Assembly: GCA_030432905.1 (NCBI GenBank)
Contig: JAUILU010000001.1
Location: forward strand, 1,240,001 to 1,304,000
Length of the DNA: 64,000 bases
Direction of reading: 5' to 3'
From: Phycisphaerae bacterium
GTDB taxonomy: Bacteria > Planctomycetota > Phycisphaerae > Phycisphaerales > UBA1924
The notes under the pieces are model-generated. The model was not told the DNA's origin, did no database searches, and saw only the letters and a program-made list of their open reading frames with translations. Below, in pieces: positions 54,450 through 63,293 of this stretch. The position numbers and the translations under genes are program-made. Each line of letters begins with the position of its first letter. Position 1 is the first letter of the stretch.

Positions 54450-55688
54450 ATGACCAGCCACGACAGCAGCACCGAAACCGGAACCAGCACCCGCGAGCCG
54501 GACTTCGGCAGGCCCTTCCGCCTGACCGCGGGCGACCTGATCGGGGACCTGCTCTGGCCCAAGCTGCTTCGCGTCCCGAGTCTGGCGCTCCGCCCCGACC
54601 GGATCGGGCTTGCGATCCTGATCGTCCTGCTCATCGGGCTGATCGACCAGACCCTGGCCGCGATCGCCAACACCGAGGACTCCCCCGCGACACCCGTCGT
54701 CGAGATGCTCAGCACCCGCTTCGCGCAGGGCCAGGCCCAGGCGTTCGAGTCGGTCGCGCAGCTGGCGGTCGGCGATGCGCTGATCATCGGCTGGAACGGC
54801 ACATGGCGCGCGATCACCTCGACCTTCAGCGATGCGCCGTGGCGTGCGTCGTTCGTGCTCCCGGTTGCTTTCCTTATTTACATCACGTTCGCCGTCGGCA
54901 TCTCGCGGATGGCGGTCGATGACTTTGCAAGAGGCAAGTCAACAAAGTGGACCGAGGCGCTTGCGTGGTCGTTGCAGGGCTTTGTCAGCACGCTCGTGGC
55001 GCACCTGATCCCGATATTGGTCTTGCTGCTGATTGTCGGCGTGCTCTCGGTCGGCGGGCTGGTCCTGCTGGGTGTGCCCTACCTGAACATGGTCGGCTCG
55101 CTCTTTACGATCCTCGGCGTGCTGCTAGCGTTCGTCGGCGTGCTCGTGCTCATCGGTTTCGGGCTCGGTGCCCCGATGCTCTCGCCCGCGATCGCCTCCG
55201 AGGGCTTCGACGGCTTCGACGCGATGCAGCGCGTCGGCAGCTACATCTTCTCCAAGCCGGGCCGATTCGCGATCTACGCGTTCATCCTGTTCGTGCAGTT
55301 CGCGGTCGTGGCGTCGATCGCGGCAGCCATCGCCGGCGCCACCTCGGGCCTTGCCGCGTGGAGCATGGGGCTGATCATGGATTGGACCAACAACCCAGAC
55401 GGTGTAGCGGTCGCGGCGGGCGCAACCTCAGAGGGCCGCGGCTTTGCCGGTGACTGGGCGGCGCGGGTCGTCGAATTCATGCTCAAGCTCCCGGCGCTGG
55501 CCGCGGGCGGGTTCCTGCTCTGCTACTGGATCAGCGGCTGGAGTGTGCAGTACCTGCTGCTCCGTCAGGCCACCGACGGCCAGGACGTCACGGACATCTT
55601 CGTCCCGGGCGAGATGGAGGCACGCATCGACCGAGCGCTCGCCTCGCGCGTCGCGGGTATCGATGCGAATCAGTCCGACGAGGACTGA
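54450..55688 (+). CDS. multi-helix membrane protein of unknown function
   Basis: 412 residues from the ATG at 54450, which follows AGGAGCAAAGG; the ORF track's 54378 start is not needed. A polar start and a short hydrophobic segment precede about six or seven TM helices, including clusters at about 150-175, 190-265 and 290-330. It resembles Yip1-like or related bundle proteins by gross layout, but I see no signature. It converges on truB with a 19-bp 3' overlap. Function unknown. Confidence 0.72.
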   Translation: MTSHDSSTETGTSTREPDFGRPFRLTAGDLIGDLLWPKLLRVPSLALRPDRIGLAILIVLLIGLIDQTLAAIANTEDSPATPVVEMLSTRFAQGQAQAFESVAQLAVGDALIIGWNGTWRAITSTFSDAPWRASFVLPVAFLIYITFAVGISRMAVDDFARGKSTKWTEALAWSLQGFVSTLVAHLIPILVLLLIVGVLSVGGLVLLGVPYLNMVGSLFTILGVLLAFVGVLVLIGFGLGAPMLSPAIASEGFDGFDAMQRVGSYIFSKPGRFAIYAFILFVQFAVVASIAAAIAGATSGLAAWSMGLIMDWTNNPDGVAVAAGATSEGRGFAGDWAARVVEFMLKLPALAAGGFLLCYWISGWSVQYLLLRQATDGQDVTDIFVPGEMEARIDRALASRVAGIDANQSDED

Positions 55689-56416
55689 CCTAGCAATCCC
55701 TGCGGGATCGGCAGCAGGTCGTCCTGTGTCATCTGCTCGGGCAGGTCGTCGGGTGCGACCGAGTCTTTGATATCGAAGCCGCCCACGCGTGTCCGGCGGA
55801 GGCTGTGGAGCATGCCCCCGGTGCCGAGCGCTTGGCCTATGTCGCGCGCGAGCGAGCGGATGTAGGTGCCCTTGCCGCAGGTGACGGTCAGCGTCAGCAT
55901 CGGCCACTCGAAACTTTCGATCGTGATGTCGTCGATGCGGATGGGCCTCGGCTCCATCTTGGGCATCTGCGATTCGTCCTCGGCCTTGCGCGCGATGTCA
56001 TACGCGCGCCGGCCCCCGATCTTCATCGCGCTGTACGAGGGTGGGCTCTGCATGATCGTCCCGATGAACCCGGGCAGCACCTCCCGCACCCGTTCGATCG
56101 TCACCGGCTCGCACTCAACCGCTTCGATCGGCCCCTCGCGGTCGTCAGTCCGTGAGATGTGCGCGAGATCGATGCCCGTTTCGTACACCTTCTGCCCGAC
56201 CATGACTCGGTCTTGCAGCTTGGTCGCTTTGCCGACGAGCACAACAAGCACACCAGAGGCGAGCGGGTCGAGCGTGCCGCCGTGGCCGACCTTGATGCGT
56301 TTCGGCGCGCCGGCTTGGCGGAGTCGCCAGCGGATATTGCCGCAGATATCCATCGAGGTTTTGCCGAGCGGCTTGTCAATGATGAGCACGCCTATTGGCG
56401 TCGGTGCGTCAGTCAC
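55670..56416 (-). CDS. truB: tRNA pseudouridine55 synthase
   Basis: 248 residues from the GTG at 56416, preceded by GGAG at seven bases; the ORF track's 56512 start lies inside the upstream gene. It makes pseudouridine 55 in the T loop of tRNAs. Motifs: KPLGKTSMD at the N-terminus, the catalytic GHGGTLDPLASGVL with its Asp, QSPPSYSAMKIGGRRAYDIAR, and the IRSLARDIG segment. The gene starts 8 bp inside the upstream glycosyltransferase gene, so the two are translationally coupled. It lacks a PUA domain, like other short bacterial TruB proteins. Confidence 0.95.
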   Translation of the reverse strand: MTDAPTPIGVLIIDKPLGKTSMDICGNIRWRLRQAGAPKRIKVGHGGTLDPLASGVLVVLVGKATKLQDRVMVGQKVYETGIDLAHISRTDDREGPIEAVECEPVTIERVREVLPGFIGTIMQSPPSYSAMKIGGRRAYDIARKAEDESQMPKMEPRPIRIDDITIESFEWPMLTLTVTCGKGTYIRSLARDIGQALGTGGMLHSLRRTRVGGFDIKDSVAPDDLPEQMTQDDLLPIPQGLLGQSSSD

Positions 56417-58124
56417 GGGCGTTCTCCACGATGTCGATCGTAACCATGCTGCCGCGTGCGAACTGGAAGCCCTCGAGTGTTTCAACCACGACAAGCCCGT
56501 CATCCAAGCCATCCCGGTCGCGTGGCCTGCAGATCAGGAGGCCGTCGTCGTGCTCGCGGAGCCAGTCGAACGCCTCGTCGCGATCGAGTTTAAGAATCGA
56601 GCCGCGTGTGAGGAACACAAGACTGTCTTCTCTGTAGCCCGTGCACGCGATGGGTCTGTTCTCGCCGAGCCGAACGATCGAGTCGTGGATCTTCGGCGAG
56701 AGCGATGTGAGGTTCGGCATGACGAGGCCGTGCACGAGCAGCGCGAGCGGGACGATGCCCGACAGCGCGATCATCGCGCCGCTCCGTGTGCGTCCTCGCC
56801 AGACGTGAGTTGTCGCTACGCACGTGGGCACCACAATCAGCAGCGCGAGCGGCGCAACGAGCCAGATCGAAGGGAAGAGTTCGGGTATCATCGCTGCGCC
56901 GACGACAACAGCAACCGGCGCCAGCACGCCGAACGCCGCGAAACCGACGACACTGATCCGTGCGGGCCAGCGTCTGACGATCGCGGGCGACGCCAGCGCA
57001 GCGCGGGCGGCGAGCAATGCGAACGCCGGGTACACGGGCAACGTGTAGTGTGGCAGCTTCGTCGAGTACACCTCGAAGAACACCCACATCGGCACGAGCC
57101 AGCTCAGCAGAAACAACTCCGCGGGCCTGCCGACGCGCCGGCCCTTCCACCGGCTGCCCTTGGGGCCGAGCGTGATCGCACGGCTTGCCCCCCACCACAC
57201 GCCCAGGATCGCGAACAGCGACGCGGGCCAGAACGCGACACCCGCGAGCAGGAAGTGATACCCCGGCGGCCCCGAGTGCCCCTCCTTGGCCTCCTGACCC
57301 CGAGCGATGACCTCGTCGTACAGAATCGAGCGGTACGTCTCGAACCCGACATGATCAGCAACCGCGTACACCCACGGCGCCACGACCGCGACTAGCACCA
57401 GCAAACCGAGCATCGGCTTCGCGGCGCGCCACGCCCACCATCGGCCTGCAAGCACGCCCATCGAGACGAGCGTCAGCAGCACAACCATCGGCGTCAGCCC
57501 CTTGGTCAGCACGCCCAGCCCGACGACGGACCAAAGCAGCAGCCAACGCCACACCCCAACGCGCTTGCCCGCGTGGGCGCGCTTCAGCACCCACCACAGA
57601 AGCGCCATCGACCATGTCGTCACACCCAGCAGCAGCTGATCCGAGCGAGCCTGGTGCGCATCGAACACGACGACGACGCTTGCGCCAAGAAAGGATGCAC
57701 CGAGCCAAGCCGCCCTGTGGTCGTACATCAGCAGGCCCAGCCACCACACGCCGAGCACCGCCGCGATCGAGCCCAGCACCGAAGGCACGCGGTACATCCA
57801 GATCGCGTCGGTGAGCGCATCACTGCCCGTAAACACGAACGCGCTGGCGGTCTGCAGCCAGTACACCATCGGCGGTTTCTTGAGCCGGGGCTTGCTCTGG
57901 ACCATCGGCACCGCCAGCCCGCCCGAGTGCAGGGCAGGATCGAGCTGTTCGTCCGGGAATGTTTGCGATTCGAGCATCTGCCTGCTCGCTTGGGCAAAGC
58001 GTGCCTCGTCGCGGTCGATGGGAGGCGTAGAACGCAGCCCGGGCAGATAACAAATTAAACACAGCACAACCAAGAGCAAAGCGTGGGCCGCTAGGATCGC
58101 TCGCGTGGGCCTGATGTGCTTCAT
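56409..58124 (-). CDS. ArnT-like membrane glycosyltransferase (GT83/PMT type)
   Basis: 571 residues from the ATG at 58124; the ORF track's extra N-terminus is Arg-rich and unsupported. About twelve TM helices. The first external loop has the family DRDEARFAQASRQML motif (DE-x-R- of lipid-linked-sugar transferases), followed by KPPMVYWLQT. These are the signs of ArnT/PMT-2 proteins that take a sugar from a polyprenyl phosphate and add it to a lipid or protein outside the membrane. Acceptor and sugar cannot be read. It overlaps truB by 8 bp, an odd functional pairing. It starts 50 bp from the divergent PAP2 phosphatase, which could recycle the polyprenyl carrier. Confidence 0.9.
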   Translation of the reverse strand: MKHIRPTRAILAAHALLLVVLCLICYLPGLRSTPPIDRDEARFAQASRQMLESQTFPDEQLDPALHSGGLAVPMVQSKPRLKKPPMVYWLQTASAFVFTGSDALTDAIWMYRVPSVLGSIAAVLGVWWLGLLMYDHRAAWLGASFLGASVVVVFDAHQARSDQLLLGVTTWSMALLWWVLKRAHAGKRVGVWRWLLLWSVVGLGVLTKGLTPMVVLLTLVSMGVLAGRWWAWRAAKPMLGLLVLVAVVAPWVYAVADHVGFETYRSILYDEVIARGQEAKEGHSGPPGYHFLLAGVAFWPASLFAILGVWWGASRAITLGPKGSRWKGRRVGRPAELFLLSWLVPMWVFFEVYSTKLPHYTLPVYPAFALLAARAALASPAIVRRWPARISVVGFAAFGVLAPVAVVVGAAMIPELFPSIWLVAPLALLIVVPTCVATTHVWRGRTRSGAMIALSGIVPLALLVHGLVMPNLTSLSPKIHDSIVRLGENRPIACTGYREDSLVFLTRGSILKLDRDEAFDWLREHDDGLLICRPRDRDGLDDGLVVVETLEGFQFARGSMVTIDIVENARD

Positions 58125-58174
58125 CGCGTTAGGCTCATGCTGAAACTGCGGTGCTCGCCGCTGGATCGCACCCC

Positions 58175-58948
58175 ATGATGAATCGGTACACAGCCCACGC
58201 GATCGATCATAACCGCGGGCTGATCGCGCCGGTTCGGGCATCCCACTTCGTCGCATCGCTCTTCCGCTCGCGCAGGTTCTGCTACACAGCCATCGCGGCG
58301 TTGTTCGTGGTGCTCTTGCCGATCGATCTGTGGCTCTCTGACTCACTCAAAGAGTTCAACCAAAGCCTCGGCGGCGACATCCGCAGAGAGATCAACCTCG
58401 TCCAGCAGTTCGGCGGCCCCACCTCGATCGTCCTCGTCGCGTATCTCATCTTCAGACTGGACGCGAGCAAACGCAGACGGATCTGGGATCTGCTCATGAC
58501 CATGGCCGCCACGGCGGCGGTCTCAACCTGCCTGAAAGTCCTGATCGGCAGGATCCGCCCGAGGTTCAACATCGACGAGCCGTATGTGTTCCTCGGACCT
58601 TTCCGTTCTCACCACACTTCGGTGAGCGATGGACCTCTGTACTCATGGAATCTGCTCACGCCCGGCGCCAGCCAGCTCCAATCGATGCCCTCGAGCCACA
58701 CCTCGGCTGCGTTTGCCATCGCGACGTTCATCGCGATCGTGTACCCGCGGGTCCGGGTGCTCGTCTATGTGCTCGCGGTGATCGTGGGCATCTCGCGGGT
58801 CTTGCACGGCGCCCACTGGCCCACAGACGTGCTTGCGGGGGCTCTTGTCGGGTACTGGGTCGCCAAGTTCGCCGTCCGTCGACGGCTCGGACAGGCGGTG
58901 ATCGACAAGCTCACCCCGAGGGCTGACCGCCCGAGCACAGCGGGCTAG
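58175..58948 (+). CDS. PAP2-family membrane phosphatase
   Basis: 257 residues from the ATG at 58175; a GTG at 58151 would add eight residues. About six TM helices. All three PAP2 motifs are present: KVLIGRIRPR (K-x6-RP), PSSHTS, and SRVLHGAHWPTD (SR-x5-H-x3-D). Members remove phosphate from undecaprenyl pyrophosphate or phosphatidic acid or act on other lipid phosphates. Neighbouring ArnT-like transferase (divergent) fits a polyprenyl-phosphate cycle, but that link is inference. Confidence 0.91.
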   Translation: MMNRYTAHAIDHNRGLIAPVRASHFVASLFRSRRFCYTAIAALFVVLLPIDLWLSDSLKEFNQSLGGDIRREINLVQQFGGPTSIVLVAYLIFRLDASKRRRIWDLLMTMAATAAVSTCLKVLIGRIRPRFNIDEPYVFLGPFRSHHTSVSDGPLYSWNLLTPGASQLQSMPSSHTSAAFAIATFIAIVYPRVRVLVYVLAVIVGISRVLHGAHWPTDVLAGALVGYWVAKFAVRRRLGQAVIDKLTPRADRPSTAG

Positions 58949-58966
58949 AATCGCCCCGCACGTCAC

Positions 58967-59053
58967 GGAGCGGTGGCCGAGCGGTTGAAGGCGCACGATT
59001 GGAATTCGTGTGGAGGTGCAAGCCTCTCGTGGGTTCGAATCCCACCCGCTCCG
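58967..59053 (+). tRNA. tRNA-Ser (GGA)
   Basis: 87-nt class II tRNA. Acceptor stem GGAGCGG pairs with CCGCTCC. The anticodon stem CACGA/TCGTG encloses a loop with GGA, reading TCC and TCT serine codons. A long variable arm (GGAGGTGCAAGCCTCT) and T arm GTGGG-TTCGAAT-CCCAC are typical of serine tRNA. CCA is not encoded; the discriminator is G. Confidence 0.97.
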
Positions 59054-59062
59054 CTTTGAACA

Positions 59063-59097
59063 AAAAACGGCTCTCGCACACCGCGAGAGCCGTTTTT
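59063..59097. terminator. bidirectional terminator after tRNA-Ser and adh
   Basis: Perfect 15-base arms (AAAAACGGCTCTCGC and its complement) around a 5-nt loop give a GC-rich stem flanked by A and T runs. It terminates the tRNA on the plus strand and the alcohol dehydrogenase gene on the minus strand. Confidence 0.93.
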
Positions 59098-59119
59098 GTG
59101 CTTATTGAGTGAGTCAGAA

Positions 59120-60127
59120 CTAACGATCGAGCACGATCCGGTACCTCGCCTTGCCCGCGTGCAGGTGCTCCATGGCGTCGTTGACGTTCGCCATCGGGAA
59201 GTGCTCGGTCTTGGGTTCGATGCCGTGGCGGGCGGCGAAGTCGAGCATGGTGGCGATGGTCGCCGGGCTGCCCACGGGCGAACCGGAAACCGCCTTCTGG
59301 CCCATGATGATGGGCATCGCGCCAAGGTCCATCGGTTCGAGCGTCGCGCCGACAACGTGCAGCCTGCCGCGCGGCTTGAGCGTGCCGATGTACGCGTTCC
59401 AGTCGAGCTTCACGTTCACGGTCGAGATCAGCAGATCGAACTGACCCGCCGCGGACTCGAGCTCGCCGGCGTCGCGTGAGTTGATCGTTGTGTGCGCGCC
59501 CATCTCGATGGCTTCCTGCTTCTTCGACTCGCTCGAGGTGAACGCGGTGACGTGGCAGCCCCACGCATTTGCGAACTTGATCGCCATGTGGCCGAGCCCG
59601 CCGATGCCGATGACTCCGACGCGCGAGGTCGGCGAGATGTCGTACTGAACGAGCGGGTTGAAGACGGTGATCCCGCCGCAGAGAAGCGGGCCCGCGGTCT
59701 TGGCGTTCATGCCATCTGGAATCTTGATCGCGCTTGCGGCCTGCGCACGGACGGTGTCGGCGAACCCGCCGTGGTGCCCGACGATGACACCCTGCGCCGT
59801 GGCGCACATGTTGTGATCACCGCTCAGACACGTCTGGCAGTCCATGCAGTAGCCCGAGTGCCAGCCAACACCGACGCGATCGCCGGGCTTCAGGTTCGAG
59901 ACGTGAGCGCCGGCTTCTTTGACGGTGCCGATGATCTCGTGACCGGGCACGAATGGGTAGCTGGTCATGCCCCACTCGTTGTTGAGCATGCTGAGGTCTG
60001 AGTGGCAGATGCCGCAGGACTCGACGGCGATATCGACGTCGTGGTCACCGAGCGGGCCGAGTTCGTACTGGTAGGGCTCGAGTTTTCCGCCGGCTTCTGA
60101 TGCTGCGTATGCGTTGACAGTGGTCAT
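59120..60127 (-). CDS. zinc-dependent alcohol dehydrogenase (YahK/CAD type)
   Basis: 335 residues of the medium-chain dehydrogenase family. Catalytic zinc ligands are in CGICHSDL and GHEIIG; the structural zinc loop is C-x2-C-x2-C-x7-C in [15 protein letters not shown]. The nucleotide-binding [13 protein letters not shown] has the GxGxxG pattern. It belongs to the broad-range aldehyde reductase group that includes YahK and cinnamyl alcohol dehydrogenase relatives, normally NADPH-linked. GGGAG precedes the ATG. A candidate promoter TTGAGT-N18-TATAAC on the minus strand (60323-60294) lies in the AT-rich island and would give a leader of about 160 nt. Confidence 0.93.
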   Translation of the reverse strand: MTTVNAYAASEAGGKLEPYQYELGPLGDHDVDIAVESCGICHSDLSMLNNEWGMTSYPFVPGHEIIGTVKEAGAHVSNLKPGDRVGVGWHSGYCMDCQTCLSGDHNMCATAQGVIVGHHGGFADTVRAQAASAIKIPDGMNAKTAGPLLCGGITVFNPLVQYDISPTSRVGVIGIGGLGHMAIKFANAWGCHVTAFTSSESKKQEAIEMGAHTTINSRDAGELESAAGQFDLLISTVNVKLDWNAYIGTLKPRGRLHVVGATLEPMDLGAMPIIMGQKAVSGSPVGSPATIATMLDFAARHGIEPKTEHFPMANVNDAMEHLHAGKARYRIVLDR

Positions 60128-60389
60128 TGGTTGAACTCCCAGGAGATGAATGCGTGCAAAACGCTACGCCGGCGGCGAGGGCACCGCGAGTTGGGCGATC
60201 AGTTCTTGCGCACTGTTCAGTACACGCCCACCGCCGGGGAAGTCAGAACGCTCACCTCAAGTTCCAAAGCCACGGCATTTTTGTTTGGATATTGTTATAT
60301 ATCGAGTGCATATCTGTACTCAATTAGCAGAATCTCGCCGATTTTTGCAATGTTAGTAGGCTATTATTCGTATAGTATATATACACGAT
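60128..60389. promoter_or_regulatory. AT-rich island between adh and the nucleotidyltransferase gene
   Basis: 262 bp without a gene. The right-hand 110 bp are strongly AT-rich. On the minus strand TTGAGT-N18-TATAAC could serve adh. On the plus strand TATAGT (60371-60376) lies 13 nt before the nucleotidyltransferase ATG, which has no ribosome site. A fully palindromic GTATATATAC (60375-60384) overlaps that -10-like box. This fits a near-leaderless, operator-controlled promoter. Other T-rich and palindromic segments are present but not interpretable by eye. Confidence 0.5.
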
Positions 60390-60962
60390 ATGGACCGACG
60401 GATGCTGCACAACCGGGAAGTGATCATCGACGCCCTTCGTGCGCTCGGGGAGCACCCCGAGGTCGCGGGCATGGCGCAGACTACGGTCGTGCTGGCGGGG
60501 CGAGCCGCGGCGCTGCTGACCAATCACGCACCGGGGTTGGCCGCCACGCAGGACTGCGATGTTGTTGCCTGGCCCGCCGGGTTCTCAAATTCTGGGCGAA
60601 TCGAGCAGTGTGCGCAGTCGATCGCCGGCAAGCTCGGCCTGAGCCCGGGCTGGTTCAACAGCGATTGCTACCAATCGGCGCGCTGGAAACTGCCAGCAGA
60701 CTTTCAGGATCGGTGGGAGCACGTCGGGCGTTTCGGGCCGATGGACATCTACTGCATCAGCAGGCTGGATTTCATCGCGATGAAATTCCTGGCCACACGC
60801 GACCGGGACATGGCAGACCTCAGACAACTCAATCCAACCGCGGAAGAACGGGCGTGGTTCGAGAAACGTCTCGATGAGATTGAAGCCCAGCACCCGCGCG
60901 AGAAGTTCACGATCGCGATAGCAAGAGCCCGGCTGAAAGACCTCAACGAGAGCGATGAGTAG
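60390..60962 (+). CDS. nucleotidyltransferase-fold protein (DUF6036/AbiEii-like)
   Basis: 190 residues. The polymerase-beta-like core is recognisable: VVLAGRAAAL (G37, replacing the usual GG-x-S), DCD at residues 55-57 as the metal-binding DxD, and a third acidic residue at Asp119 in FGPMDIY. Then comes SRLDFIAMKFLATRDRDMADLRQL, the K-x3-A-x4-R-x2-D-x2-DL helix seen in DUF6036 and AbiEii relatives. These include toxins of type IV toxin-antitoxin or phage-resistance modules. The loop serine is missing, so activity is uncertain. No ribosome site precedes the ATG; an ATG at codon 5 is an alternative. The next gene overlaps the stop by 8 bp. Confidence 0.75.
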   Translation: MDRRMLHNREVIIDALRALGEHPEVAGMAQTTVVLAGRAAALLTNHAPGLAATQDCDVVAWPAGFSNSGRIEQCAQSIAGKLGLSPGWFNSDCYQSARWKLPADFQDRWEHVGRFGPMDIYCISRLDFIAMKFLATRDRDMADLRQLNPTAEERAWFEKRLDEIEAQHPREKFTIAIARARLKDLNESDE

Positions 60963-61719
60963 CCAGATGAGCACCGAGACGATCAACATCCTCAGACAGA
61001 AATGGAGACGAGCCGGGTATCTGTTCGCTGAGCAGAGCTGGCGGGGTGAGGTCTGCCCGGCAGAGCTGATCGCGGGGACGCTGGATCATGTGCGCACCGA
61101 CCCGGACCTGTTCGAAGCCGCGACGACTTGGCTGAGTCGGTTTGGTTACCTGCTCCCATGGCGTTACCTGCTCGGGCAGCTGAAGCGCCGGGGCTGCTCG
61201 CCCTTGCAGTATGCAATCCTCGGCCACATGCTCGAGTCATCTGATGCATTCTCAGGCGACAACAAGTTTACGCGCGCGTGCAAGAAGCTGCAGACGCTGT
61301 GCACAGAACACCGAGACGCTGTGCCGTTGTCGCGTGAGTCCGAGTCGATGACCGAGTACGTCAGCGTACTCCGTGACTTCGCGGACCCGATCAGTCTCCG
61401 GTGGAACGTGCTTGTGGGCGATGTAAAGCCTAGGTACGACGCGCTGGAACCCAACCGCTCCGTGTTCGAGCACAACCCCGGCTGGCTCGAGGTCGAGTTC
61501 ATGGGCAAAGGCAAAGAGATCGACAAGTCGATCCTGAGCTTCCTCTCGGACGAGCCGGCGGGCATCAGCAAGTCCAAACTCGCCGGCTTGTGCGGCGTAA
61601 CGCGAGCCGCGATCCATGCACCGGTTGAACGCCTCATCAAACTCGGCAAGGTCCTTCAAACCGGCAAGACTCGTTCGTCCAAGCTCAAACTCGTGGCAGC
61701 CGCCGCGGGCGCATCATGA
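60955..61719 (+). CDS. winged-helix partner of the nucleotidyltransferase
   Basis: 254 residues, overlapping the previous gene by 8 bp and so translationally coupled. Residues 1-130 are helical with many Trp, Arg and Cys residues and have no recognised family. Residues about 140-190 contain beta segments. The last 70 residues (EIDKSILSFLSDEPAGISKSKLAGLCGVTRAAIHAPVERLIKLGKV) form a winged helix-turn-helix. A nucleotidyltransferase next to a wHTH protein is the composition of AbiE-type modules, but there the wHTH gene comes first and the wHTH is N-terminal. Its 3' end overlaps the photolyase gene by 6 bp. Confidence 0.72.
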   Translation: MSSQMSTETINILRQKWRRAGYLFAEQSWRGEVCPAELIAGTLDHVRTDPDLFEAATTWLSRFGYLLPWRYLLGQLKRRGCSPLQYAILGHMLESSDAFSGDNKFTRACKKLQTLCTEHRDAVPLSRESESMTEYVSVLRDFADPISLRWNVLVGDVKPRYDALEPNRSVFEHNPGWLEVEFMGKGKEIDKSILSFLSDEPAGISKSKLAGLCGVTRAAIHAPVERLIKLGKVLQTGKTRSSKLKLVAAAAGAS

Positions 61720-63144
61720 CAATTCTTTGAACGCCTCGATCGCAGCCTTCCTGGTTTCATAGCAATCGACGATTGGATCCGGGTAGTCCAACTGCGAGCG
61801 GAGCAGGCCCGGGATCTGGCTCGGGTCGTGTATGTCCTTGCTGTCAACGTCTTCCAGTTCTGGCACGAACGTCCTAATGAACTCGCCCTCGGGGTCGAAC
61901 TTTTTGGACTGCGAGTAGGGGTTGAAGATGCGGAAGTACGGGGCCGCGTCTGTGCCGGTCGAGGCGGACCACTGCCACCCGCCGTTGTTCGCCGAGAGAT
62001 CCCCGTCGATCAGGTGCTGCATGAAGAACCGTTCGCCCCGGCGCCAGTCGAGGAAGAGGTTCTTGGTGTAAAACATCGCGGCGATCATCCGCAGCCGGTT
62101 GTGCATCCACCCAGTCTGCACGAGCTGCCTCATCGCGGCATCAACGATCGGCACACCCGTCCGCCCCTCGCACCACGCGCTGTGCAGGTCGTCGCTGTCG
62201 TTCCACTCAAGTGATTCGGTTTCGAGTTTGAAGGCTCGGTGACGCGACAGACGCGGGAACGCGACCAGCAGGTGCTTGTAGAACTCGCGCCAGATCAGCT
62301 CGCTGATCCAGCAGACCGCGCCCGCATCGCCCGAATCGGCTTTGCCGTCGTTTGCGGAGATGGCTGCGTGGTAGCACTGACGGATCGGGATCACCCCCGA
62401 CGCGAGGTATGGCGAGAGCGCGCTCGTCCCATCGCGGCCCGGGAAGTCGCGATCCTTCTTGTAGTCACCCAACCCATCGGCGAGGAACCGCTTGAGCCTG
62501 TCGTGGGCGGCTTTCTCACCCGCGGGCCAGAGATCGGCGATCTTGCCCGGCACATCGAACCCACTAGCCGACGTCGGCACCTTGTCCGGCTTGCCCACCA
62601 TCTCCGAAAGCTTGCGGGGCTTCTTCAACGGTTCGAGCCGATCCGGCTCATCGATGAACGCCTGATACCACGCCTTCTTGAAGGGCGTGAACACGGTGTA
62701 GAACGTGCCCTTGCCGGTGCGGAGCTCACCCGGCGCAAACGCGCACTGGTCGGTGAACCGGTTCACGCCAAGATCGGCGCCCTCGAACGCCTCGACGACC
62801 CGGTCGTCGCGCTCCTTCTCGTTGACCTCGTACTGACGGTTAAAATAGATCGCATCGCACTCGTTGTCTCGGGCGAGCTTGAGCAGAGCCTTGGGCACGC
62901 CCTCGAATGAGTCGGTCTGGAGAATCCGGAGCGCGATGTTCTTCTCGGCGAGATCCTGCGAGAGCTGTTTCAGGTTCCGGAGCCAGAAATCCACCTTGCA
63001 CCCGGCATCGTCGTGCTGCTCCCACTGATCCGGGCAGACGGCAAAGACCGCGACTACGCCCCGGTCCGCGTCTTGGCACGCGTGGTGAAGAGCCGGGTTG
63101 TCTTTGAGCCGAAAATCGGACCTGAACCACACCATTGCCCGCAC
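61714..63144 (-). CDS. phrB: deoxyribodipyrimidine photolyase
   Basis: 476 residues, GTG start with GGGAGGGG six bases upstream. Class I CPD photolyase, which uses FAD and light to split pyrimidine dimers. The N-terminal Rossmann domain starts VWFRSDFRLKDNPAL. FAD-binding features include the TSALSPYLASG segment, ELIWREFYKHLL, and the C-terminal GERFFMQHLIDGDLSANNGGWQWSASTGTDAAPYFRIFNP, the last being a highly conserved family stretch. The Trp electron-transfer chain positions look filled (WREFY, WMHNR, NGGWQW). It converges on the wHTH gene with a 6-bp overlap. Confidence 0.96.
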   Translation of the reverse strand: MRAMVWFRSDFRLKDNPALHHACQDADRGVVAVFAVCPDQWEQHDDAGCKVDFWLRNLKQLSQDLAEKNIALRILQTDSFEGVPKALLKLARDNECDAIYFNRQYEVNEKERDDRVVEAFEGADLGVNRFTDQCAFAPGELRTGKGTFYTVFTPFKKAWYQAFIDEPDRLEPLKKPRKLSEMVGKPDKVPTSASGFDVPGKIADLWPAGEKAAHDRLKRFLADGLGDYKKDRDFPGRDGTSALSPYLASGVIPIRQCYHAAISANDGKADSGDAGAVCWISELIWREFYKHLLVAFPRLSRHRAFKLETESLEWNDSDDLHSAWCEGRTGVPIVDAAMRQLVQTGWMHNRLRMIAAMFYTKNLFLDWRRGERFFMQHLIDGDLSANNGGWQWSASTGTDAAPYFRIFNPYSQSKKFDPEGEFIRTFVPELEDVDSKDIHDPSQIPGLLRSQLDYPDPIVDCYETRKAAIEAFKELS

Positions 63145-63293
63145 GTTGACCCCTCCCAGCGGGCGATAGCACCCGAAAGCCCATGTTAATCTGTGTTCGA
63201 GCGTATCCGCCGGTCTGGATTCAGCGAAGCAGAGTGTGTGGGCCGGCGGCCCGATGGAAGGAATAATCCACGCCGACCAGAGGTTGAATCCGC

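Noticed and set aside
55866-57395. 509-residue plus-strand ORF
   Set aside because: Antisense of truB and the glycosyltransferase; Cys/Arg/Ser-rich and without motifs.
60131-60877. 248-residue plus-strand ORF crossing the AT-rich island
   Set aside because: It overlaps the nucleotidyltransferase in another frame and turns into Arg/Gly-rich sequence there; the frame starting at 60390 carries the fold.
60390-61719. Calling the pair AbiEi/AbiEii outright
   Set aside because: Gene order, wHTH position and the missing GG-x-S loop differ from AbiE, so only a resemblance is claimed.
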